A stretch of DNA of 64,000 nt from contig NZ_QUNR01000002.1 of assembly GCF_003387535.1 (NCBI RefSeq), positions 420,514-484,513 on the forward strand. Direction: 5' to 3'. Below the pieces are notes generated by a model. It saw nothing but the letters and a program-made list of their open reading frames with translations, was not told the DNA's origin and did no database searches. Positions 58,416-64,000 of this stretch are shown one piece after another. A program made the position numbers and the translations under genes. The stretch is from Paraperlucidibaca baekdonensis (GTDB lineage Bacteria > Pseudomonadota > Gammaproteobacteria > Pseudomonadales > Moraxellaceae). How positions within the stretch are numbered: the first letter of the stretch is position 1; every line of letters begins with the position of its first letter.

Positions 58416-58635
58416 GGCAGATTCCTCCTGATGCGAGAGGAATGCTCATTTGGTCTACATTCATCTCTTCTTGAATGCGCTCCCAAATAAACAGCATTTT
58501 TTTTCCGCCAAAAGGGCGTGTGTAATGCACGCCTTCATGTAGCTTGTAATCCACAAGATGGCGACGAATGTAGCGCGCTGAGTAGCGGATTTTTTTCGCT
58601 AGCTCTTCGGTGGTCAAAAACGTTAGGTCTTGCAT
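58408..58635 (-). CDS. excisionase-like DNA-binding protein
   Basis: A 75-residue protein with a winged-helix/MerR-like start, TTEELAKKIRYSARYIRRHL, and a KKMLFIWERIQEEM segment, typical of small Xis and AlpA-like proteins. It overlaps int and is divergent from the XRE gene. It probably sets the direction of recombination. Confidence 0.78.
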   Translation of the reverse strand: MQDLTFLTTEELAKKIRYSARYIRRHLVDYKLHEGVHYTRPFGGKKMLFIWERIQEEMNVDQMSIPLASGGICHG

Positions 58636-58778
58636 ATCTGTACCCTCTGGTTGATCATCAACTGAGTGGAGAAAGTGCTATTGATTTAGCAAAATTTCAC
58701 TCTAAGTTGAATTTAACTGAATCAATTAGACTCTGCAAGTACTTTTTTCATCCTAAGTGTAATTATTTGGATTTATCT

Positions 58779-59003
58779 ATGATTCGTTGTCATCTAGGGC
58801 GCTTAATGGGCGAGCGTAAAATGAACATTGCTGATGTGATGCGAGAGACAGGCATCAAACGCACAATGCTGACGCTGATGTACAAAGATGAAGTGCAACG
58901 ACTGGATATGGATGCGCTAGATAAGCTTTGCCGTCTATTTGCGTGCGAAGTTAAAGATCTACTCGAGTTCGACTCAAGTGCACCTCAAAAAGAAGCTGAA
59001 TGA
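58779..59003 (+). CDS. XRE-family regulator (Cro/CI-like HTH)
   Basis: A 74-residue HTH protein: LGRLMGERKMNIADVMRETG then IKRTMLTLMYKDEVQRLDMD is a compact XRE/HTH_26 domain. I start at ATG 58779; an open frame extends further upstream but without protein-like content and into the xis gene. It is divergent from xis-int and likely controls them, as in P4-like and ICE switch regions. Confidence 0.8.
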   Translation: MIRCHLGRLMGERKMNIADVMRETGIKRTMLTLMYKDEVQRLDMDALDKLCRLFACEVKDLLEFDSSAPQKEAE

Positions 59004-59052
59004 TTTTCACGCGCTTTAGCTGCAGAAAAGACATTTTAGGGTAGGGGTCAAA

Positions 59053-59151
59053 GTTGGTCATCTTCTGACCAACGAAGTTGAGGGAGTTGATCAACTCCCT
59101 CAAGCTAATCAGAAATAATGGTCAAGATCTGGTCCAGATTTGGTCCAGATG
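59053..59151. repeat. arm-type repeats and palindromes at the right island end
   Basis: The stretch has three parts in order. First is an inverted repeat, GTTGGTCA (59053-59060) with TGACCAAC (59066-59073). Second is a perfect 26-bp palindrome centred at 59090/59091 (59078-59103). Third are three 11-bp direct repeats: TGGTCAAGATC, TGGTCCAGATT and TGGTCCAGATG (59119-59151). Such arrays next to attR are typical integrase and excisionase binding sites. Confidence 0.7.
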
Positions 59152-59197
59152 GCTTTTAAGGCTGCGCGGCCTGCAGATTTTTCAAACCCCAGAAAGC

Positions 59198-59287
59198 ACA
59201 AAACCCGCTAGGCGCAAGGCTTAGCGGGTTTCGGTATTTGGTAGACACTAGCAGACTCGAACTGCTGACCCCTACCATGTCAAGGTA
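59198..59287. other. attR: right end of the island at tRNA-Val
   Basis: This copy of the shared end sequence covers the terminator and the 3' half of the intact tRNA. It matches attL at 8307-8375 with five mismatches over the first 59 bases, plus the anticodon-loop block. The element side is to the left (xis, int), the chromosome to the right. Confidence 0.85.
59201..59231 (-). terminator. terminator of tRNA-Val
   Basis: On the minus strand a 10-bp stem (AAACCCGCTA with TAGCGGGTTT) follows the tRNA by seven bases and runs into TTTTG. A near copy is present in attL at 8310-8340. Confidence 0.85.
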
Positions 59288-59315
59288 GTGCTCTAACCAA
59301 CTGAGCTAAGCGTCT
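59239..59315 (-). tRNA. tRNA-Val (GAC)
   Basis: A 77-nt cloverleaf on the minus strand. The acceptor stem AGACGCT pairs with AGTGTCT (one G-U), the anticodon stem is CTACC/GGTAG with loop TTGACAT (anticodon GAC), the T arm is AGCAG-TTCGAGT-CTGCT, and CCA is encoded. It is the integration site of the island; its 3' half was restored by the element. Confidence 0.95.
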
Positions 59316-59366
59316 AAGTGGCGCGCATGATAGCGAAGGCAGTGGATTCTGGCAACGATTATTTGC

Positions 59367-60533
59367 CTAAAAGCTGTCGATGAGCTGGCTAATGGCCGTG
59401 TCGATGACTGCGCGAGGCGAGGCGAGGTTAAGGCGCATAAAGCCGCTGCCGGCGTCGCCAAAAAACACACCAGCGCTGAGGCCGAGGCCTGCTTTTTCTA
59501 CAAAATGTTGATGTAGTTGGGCATCTGTGAGGCCGAGGTGTCGGCAGTCGAGCCAAAGTAAGTAGCTGCCCTCAGCGGCGATGGCTTGCGGCAACTGTGG
59601 GTGCTCGGCCAAGCGCGCCACCACGTGGTCGTGCGTGCCTTTAATGTAGGTGAGTAGGGCATTCAGCCAGGCTTGACCATGACCATAGGCTGCCTCCGCA
59701 GCAACCAAAGACAGCGGATTGTTGACATGGATGGCAAGCGCTGCGTATTGCCTACTAATGGCGCTACGGTGGTGGCTATTGTTGACAGCCAGCCAAGCCA
59801 GACCTAAGCCCGGCACATTAAATGTTTTGCTCGGTGCCATGGTGGTGATGACACGCCGCGCCGCGCCGGGCAGGCTGGCCAATACCGTGTGTGGCGTGAA
59901 CGTGAGGTCGGCGTGAATCTCGTCGGAGACAATAATGAGGTCGTGGCGCTCGGCAATATCGAGCAGCCGAGTGAGCTCATCACGCCGCCAAACGCGACCA
60001 ACGGGGTTGTGTGGCGAGCAAAACAGCAACATTGTCGCTTTCGTGGCGCATTGCTCAAGGCCATCCCAGTCGATTTCGTAGTGCGGTGCGTGGCCGCTGG
60101 CCTCTACCAGTCGCAACGGGTTGAGAATGAGTTGGCGTTGATTGTCAGTCACTGCGCGAAATAGCGGCGGATACACGGGTGGCATGACGATAATGCCGTC
60201 GCCCGGCGCTGTTAGGGCGTTGACCGCGGCATAGAGCGCGGGCACGACGCCCGGCGAAAGCAGTATGTCCTCGCGGGCTGGCTGCCAGTTAAAGCGCTCA
60301 TCGAGCCAATTTAAGAGGTGATGAAAAAGCCGCTCGGGCACCACGCTGTAGCCATAAATCGGGTGTAGGGCGCGCGCTTGCACTGCTTCTGCCACGCAGG
60401 CCGGCGCGGCAAAATCCATGTCGGCGACCCATAGCGGAATGACATCGTGGCGACCAAAAATACGCTCACGCGCATCAAACTTTTCGCTACCGGTACCGGC
60501 GCGGTTAATGCGCTGATCGAAGTCGATGCTCAC
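59367..60533 (-). CDS. ovoB: PLP-dependent beta-lyase, OvoB/PatB-like
   Basis: A 388-residue MalY/PatB-type aminotransferase-fold enzyme. DVIPLWVADMDFAAP is the family N-terminus, NPVGRVWRRDELTRLLDIAE is central, and the PLP lysine lies in TTMAPSKTFNVPGLGLAWL (near residue 234). It starts with GTG inside the last codons of the ovoA-like gene (GTGA overlap). OvoB cleaves the C-S bond of the OvoA sulfoxide product to give 5-thiohistidine, so the pairing strongly supports ovothiol synthesis. Confidence 0.85.
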   Translation of the reverse strand: MSIDFDQRINRAGTGSEKFDARERIFGRHDVIPLWVADMDFAAPACVAEAVQARALHPIYGYSVVPERLFHHLLNWLDERFNWQPAREDILLSPGVVPALYAAVNALTAPGDGIIVMPPVYPPLFRAVTDNQRQLILNPLRLVEASGHAPHYEIDWDGLEQCATKATMLLFCSPHNPVGRVWRRDELTRLLDIAERHDLIIVSDEIHADLTFTPHTVLASLPGAARRVITTMAPSKTFNVPGLGLAWLAVNNSHHRSAISRQYAALAIHVNNPLSLVAAEAAYGHGQAWLNALLTYIKGTHDHVVARLAEHPQLPQAIAAEGSYLLWLDCRHLGLTDAQLHQHFVEKAGLGLSAGVFFGDAGSGFMRLNLASPRAVIDTAISQLIDSF

Positions 60534-62653
60534 CGCACACGAACCCAGAAGCTCGCCTCGCTAACGCTGTGTTGGTATTTGCGCCGTGTTTCGCGAATCA
60601 CAAAGGGCACGTCTTGCGCGGCTTGTAATGGCTCGAAGTGGGCGCTGAGGTGTTCATGTAAGGCATCGAGTGTGGTGTAGGTTTCACCATCTTTTTTGAA
60701 GCCACCGAGCCAGTCAGCACGCGGCGTGTGTTCGGTCAGCCACGTGTAGGGCGAGGTGATCATCAAGACGCCGCCAATGTTTAAGCGCTCATGAATGTGG
60801 CGTGTAAATTGCGCAGGATCATAGAGTCTGTCGATCAAGTTCGCGGCTAAGATTAAGTCATAGCCAGTGAAGTGCGGCTTCAAATTACACGCGTCGCCTT
60901 GGCTAAACTGCACGTTAGCAGCATTTGACGCGAGGCCGAGCGCTTCGAGTGTGCGGGTTTTATAGCTGACGAGTTCGCCTTCATCGACGAGGGTGTAGCG
61001 CACGCTGCCGCTAGTCGCTAAGTTCACCGCCAGGTCTATAAATCGCGCTGAAAAATCAATGCCGGTGACGTCATCGAAGGCTTTCGCTAGCTCGAAGCTG
61101 GAGCGACCCGTTGCACAGCCTAAATCAAGCGCACGCCGCATGGGACGACCAGCGCAAGCGGCAATGGCTATATCGGCCAGCGCCTTGGGAAAGTTGGCGA
61201 CGTTAAAGTACTCATCGCCGTAATGAAATTCGGCGTATTCGACGAGCTGGCGGTCGGTTTCGTAGTATTGCGGGGTCACGGTGGGCTCCTGTGAGCTTTG
61301 CACATAGCGAAAGCCGGCGTGTTGAAAGAAATGGCGACGAAAAGCGTAACGGGCGCTGCGACGCGATTCATTGCCGCAGGAAATCCACGAGCCGCCCATC
61401 ATTAAATTATGACGATCATCGAAGGTTGGCGTGGTGAAATCGTCGTAAATGCCGTGCACATCGAAGCCGGGAAATGGATAGGTCGGTGTTTGTGTCCATT
61501 GCCAGACATTGCCGGAGACGTCGTAGAAATCACCGTGTTGAAACTGATCTACGGGGCACGACGATGCGTAATGGTCGAGATGAATATTGGCGTTGGCGGC
61601 TGTGCGCAGGGGGACTTCGCGGCGCTCACTGACATCAGCTAGTCGATGCCATTGATCTTCTGTGGGCAGCTGAATGCGCTGACCCGATGTGGCGCTGAGC
61701 CAGCGACAAAAAGCCTCGGCTTCCAGGCAGTTAACCTCTACTGGCCAGTTCCATGGCATCGCCACTTCTTCGGTCATCAGGCGAAGGCGATATTGGTCAC
61801 CATCGAGACGCCAAAAAGTCGGCATGGTCGCGCAGCTGTAGGTTCGCCAGTGCCAGCCTTCATCGCTCCAATACTGTGCTTGGCTGTAGCCATCAGCCTC
61901 AACAAAGGCGAGGTACTCTTGGTTGCTGACTAAGAATTCACTGGCTTGAAAGGTGTCCACATGGGGTTGATGGTGGCCGTATTCGTTATCCCAGCCGTAG
62001 TAGGGATCTTGCCAGTCTTTGCCCAGTGCTACGTCGCCGGCGCTTACTGGCAGCAGACGGTTGCTTGGTGCGGGGCCGTGTTGGCGGCAAGGCGCCCACG
62101 CGGCCTGAGGTTTCACCATGTCGAGGCTATGTTGACGAATCAATACCGACGACGTTTCCAAATGGATGCGCTCGTGTTCAACGCCCATAATAATGGCCCA
62201 CCATGGGTGATCCCAGGTGATCGGGCCGGTGAGTGGCGTGTTGTCGATGATGGACAATACTGTTTGGCGAACGCGTTTGCGGTAGTCGGCGACTTCGGCC
62301 ACGGTGGGCCAGTCATAGTGCGCATCGTTCAGGTCGTCCCAGCTCATTTCATCAACACCAACGGCAAAGAGCGATTCAAAGCGGGCATTGATGCGAGTAT
62401 CGATAAGACGCGCGAGCAAAAACTTATTGATAAAGAAAGTTGCGGTATGGCCGAAATAGAAGATCAGCGGATGACGCAGGCTGATGGGCTTCTTGTAATA
62501 GGCCTCATCGCAGGCGAGCGTGTCAAACAAGCGCTCATAGAGTGTGAAGGTGCTGTCGAAATAGAAGCGAATTTGCTCACGCAGGCTGGCGGTATCTGGG
62601 GTATCGAGGGCAGGTGTGCGGGCACAAAGATGGGTAAATGTTACAGCGCTCAT
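60530..62653 (-). CDS. ovoA: ovothiol synthase OvoA (sulfoxide synthase plus methyltransferase)
   Basis: A 707-residue fusion starting MSAVTFTHLC at 62653 after AAGGA. The N-terminal DinB-like domain carries the iron-binding region GVEHERIHLETSS (near residue 160), and an upstream His in RHPLIFYFGHTATF. The formylglycine-generating-enzyme-like domain follows (GNVWQWTQTPTYPFPGFD). The C-terminal SAM methyltransferase has ALDLGCATGRSSFELAKAF (near 505). It joins cysteine to histidine C5 as the sulfoxide and N-methylates the thiohistidine. It overlaps the beta-lyase gene by four bases. Confidence 0.92.
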   Translation of the reverse strand: MSAVTFTHLCARTPALDTPDTASLREQIRFYFDSTFTLYERLFDTLACDEAYYKKPISLRHPLIFYFGHTATFFINKFLLARLIDTRINARFESLFAVGVDEMSWDDLNDAHYDWPTVAEVADYRKRVRQTVLSIIDNTPLTGPITWDHPWWAIIMGVEHERIHLETSSVLIRQHSLDMVKPQAAWAPCRQHGPAPSNRLLPVSAGDVALGKDWQDPYYGWDNEYGHHQPHVDTFQASEFLVSNQEYLAFVEADGYSQAQYWSDEGWHWRTYSCATMPTFWRLDGDQYRLRLMTEEVAMPWNWPVEVNCLEAEAFCRWLSATSGQRIQLPTEDQWHRLADVSERREVPLRTAANANIHLDHYASSCPVDQFQHGDFYDVSGNVWQWTQTPTYPFPGFDVHGIYDDFTTPTFDDRHNLMMGGSWISCGNESRRSARYAFRRHFFQHAGFRYVQSSQEPTVTPQYYETDRQLVEYAEFHYGDEYFNVANFPKALADIAIAACAGRPMRRALDLGCATGRSSFELAKAFDDVTGIDFSARFIDLAVNLATSGSVRYTLVDEGELVSYKTRTLEALGLASNAANVQFSQGDACNLKPHFTGYDLILAANLIDRLYDPAQFTRHIHERLNIGGVLMITSPYTWLTEHTPRADWLGGFKKDGETYTTLDALHEHLSAHFEPLQAAQDVPFVIRETRRKYQHSVSEASFWVRVR

Positions 62654-62824
62654 ACGATGCGTCCTTATTGCTATTTTTTGCATCCTAGCAGCTCGTGCAG
62701 TAAAAGTGTCTTATACAAAACCAACCAATAATTTAGTCAGCGTGTGAGGGCACTTTACTCGGCTGTAGTGGGTCTAGGTGTAATGACAAATCGCATGAGG
62801 TTAGCGCAGCGCTGCACGCCGTGC

Positions 62825-62941
62825 TTAGTTTTTTGCGCTGGTGTTGTCGGTAGAGGGCGTTAGGTCGGGCTTATTCATAATGAGGGCCCAAACACTGGTC
62901 ATGAGAAGAATAAGGGTGAGGGCAGAGGCTAGGCTATTCAT
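62825..62941 (-). CDS. tiny single-pass membrane protein (38 aa) behind a LexA-type box
   Basis: MNSLASALTLILLMTSVWAL then IMNKPDLTPSTDNTSAKN encodes one transmembrane helix (about residues 5-22) and a short polar tail. A LexA-type palindrome ends six bases before its ATG, and the ribosome-binding site is weak. I do not recognise the family. SOS-controlled hydrophobic peptides such as TisB are a loose analogy, not a homology claim. Confidence 0.5.
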   Translation of the reverse strand: MNSLASALTLILLMTSVWALIMNKPDLTPSTDNTSAKN

Positions 62942-62946
62942 CAGAT

Positions 62947-62986
62947 TATCTCGCTATACTGTTCATGTGTACAGTATAGCGAGATA
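62947..62986 (-). promoter_or_regulatory. LexA-type operator in an extended palindrome
   Basis: The core CTGT-N8-ACAG (62959-62974) is the gammaproteobacterial LexA consensus, within perfect 16-bp arms TATCTCGCTATACTGT and ACAGTATAGCGAGATA. On the minus strand TTGTGA, 16 bases and TATACT form a promoter whose -10 lies in the box. There is no T run on either side, arguing against a terminator. Confidence 0.7.
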
Positions 62987-63041
62987 GGCACGCGTCACAA
63001 GAGAGTTTGACTGCCACTGGTCGGATGATCAGTGGTTTGCT

Positions 63042-63149
63042 TCACGCCTTCGGTTTTGTAAAACGATTACTCTCAATGGGCTCTGCAATCATTGCCCACA
63101 CGTTAAAAGCCACTAACATCGATACGCCCACACCCATCAGCACCGTCAT
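63042..63149 (-). CDS. tiny single-pass membrane protein (35 aa)
   Basis: MTVLMGVGVSMLVAFNVWAM then IAEPIESNRFTKPKA, preceded by GGGAGAG, has one helix (about residues 3-21) and a basic tail. Its VWAMIAEP resembles VWALIMNKP in the next small ORF downstream, so the two may be tandem paralogs. It is too short for firm gene prediction. Confidence 0.45.
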   Translation of the reverse strand: MTVLMGVGVSMLVAFNVWAMIAEPIESNRFTKPKA

Positions 63150-63419
63150 TTGGCTCTCCCGTTCAGTCAAGAGATGTCACTGTGGCACGGATCTGAGCGG
63201 CTGACCAAAAACAAATCGTGCTATGAAACTTAGGTCGATAGGCCGGCTTAAGTCGCTGTTTTAGATTTGAGCTTGTAAGAAATTGGCGCCAATGTGAGGC
63301 GACACGATAGATTATTTTGCTATAAGGCTTGGCTAAAATATCGCCACGATACCGCAACACCCGCTGATCATTACGGCCTAAGTCATTGCAGACGTTACAG
63401 TTAATATATTGCTCGCCGA

Positions 63420-64000
63420 CTACACCTGCTTGCGATAAAAATCTGGCTCATGCTCATTTTTTTTGAAGCGCTTGTAGGTCCATTGGTATTGCTCTGGCGC
63501 GATAGCAACTAATGCTTCCATGGAGCGGTTCATGGCCGCCGTCGCGCTGGCTAAGTCCTCGTCGTGGACGGCGGGGTCTGCCGGCAATACATAGACATCA
63601 TAACCTTGGCCATCTGCTCGGCGCATACAGCCGAGGACAACCACGGCGCACTGGGTGCGCTGAATGAGCTTCGGCACCATGACCCCAGTCCATGTTGATG
63701 TGCCAAAAAATGGGGCAAAGATGCCGCCGTTATCTTTCGGTGTGTGGTCGGGCAAAATCGCCGTGAAACCGCCTTTTTTCAGGGTTTTAAAGGTGGCTCG
63801 CACGCCGCTGTCATCGGTAGGGACAATAGTGGCACGCAGGCGGGCGCGCGCTTCGAGCACCAGCGCATCGACACCAGGTTGTTTGCCGGGTTTATACATA
63901 ATAGTTGGCGCGACAAAGCTGTTGACCCAGGCATTGAGGACTTCCCATGTGCCCCAGTGCGGCACGATACACATCACGCCTCGGCCGGAGGCTAGCGCTT
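63420..64000 (-). CDS. lipid A acyltransferase family protein (LpxL/LpxM-like), partial
   Basis: The frame is open to the right window edge, so the N-terminal part is missing. The visible 192 residues contain the acyltransferase block CIVPHWGTWEVLNAWVNSF (catalytic His), then GFTAILPDHTPKDNGGIFAP, FFGTSTWTGVMVPKL, and PEQYQWTYKRFKK near the end. These are the signature blocks of the HtrB/LpxL family, which adds secondary acyl chains to lipid A at the inner membrane. The histidine-to-acid spacing differs slightly from textbook HxxxxD, reading HWGTWE. Confidence 0.88.
   Translation of the reverse strand, partial: ALASGRGVMCIVPHWGTWEVLNAWVNSFVAPTIMYKPGKQPGVDALVLEARARLRATIVPTDDSGVRATFKTLKKGGFTAILPDHTPKDNGGIFAPFFGTSTWTGVMVPKLIQRTQCAVVVLGCMRRADGQGYDVYVLPADPAVHDEDLASATAAMNRSMEALVAIAPEQYQWTYKRFKKNEHEPDFYRKQV

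Noticed and set aside
63007-63204. A 65-codon plus-strand ORF near the LexA-type box
   Set aside because: Composition and starts do not look coding, and the minus strand over the same bases has a better RBS and a clean hydrophobic helix.

Overview
The window looks like the chromosome of a marine-type gammaproteobacterium carrying one large integrated island. The flanks (about 1-8300 and 59300-64000) hold core-type genes that read GC-rich by eye. The middle (about 8307-59287) is visibly more AT-rich, full of decayed insertion sequences, and carries hydrocarbon or isoprenoid oxidation genes. The family (perhaps Spongiibacteraceae/Cellvibrionales) is a guess from gene content only.

Left flank (1-8300): a TonB receptor C-terminus with a coupled PepSY membrane protein, an SDR, an isochorismatase-like hydrolase, a DUF599 protein, an iron alcohol dehydrogenase, a small lipoprotein and an sbtA-sbtB bicarbonate transporter/PII pair. 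Right flank (59239-64000): tRNA-Val(GAC), an ovoA-ovoB ovothiol pair, two tiny membrane ORFs with a LexA-type palindrome, and a partial lipid A acyltransferase.

The island is bounded by copies of the tRNA-Val 3' end plus its terminator: attL at 8307-8375 (a degenerate tRNA remnant) and attR at 59198-59287 (inside the intact tRNA). The right end holds a classical integrase/excisionase/XRE module with arm-type repeats. The left end holds a separate three-gene module with two very large tyrosine-recombinase-like proteins, followed by a HEPN-plus-LOTUS-like gene.

The cargo is catabolic. Module A (15983-27478) has an AraC regulator, ferredoxin, CYP153 P450, an AlkJ-like GMC dehydrogenase, a PF10118 protein, a BtrH-like protein, an acyl-CoA synthetase and two acyl-CoA dehydrogenases. 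Module B (28306-29530) has two hotdog thioesterases behind a GMC fragment. Module C (31393-39762) has a TetR regulator, PF10118, SDR, esterase and Baeyer-Villiger monooxygenase. Module D (40591-46539) has an SCP-x-like thiolase, an MFE-2-like multifunctional enzyme with three SCP2 domains, a TetR regulator and PF10118. Module E (47592-55572) has a secreted binding protein, a second ferredoxin/CYP153 set with ferredoxin reductase, an AraC regulator, a DUF445 pseudogene and a ChoD-like GMC oxidase. Together they could take a branched, cyclic or long aliphatic substrate from hydroxylation through CoA activation to beta-oxidation.

Three regulatory codes are readable. Direct repeats beginning TGTC, 21 bp apart, lie at both CYP153 modules and at the second araC gene. 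A 16-bp TTGGTTG-N4-ACCAA site occurs four times in modules A-C. A TGACTGATCAGTCA palindrome in module D has a weaker relative upstream of the third PF10118 gene. IS6-, IS3- and IS30-type remnants separate the modules, and some IS termini now supply stop codons and C-terminal residues to neighbouring genes.
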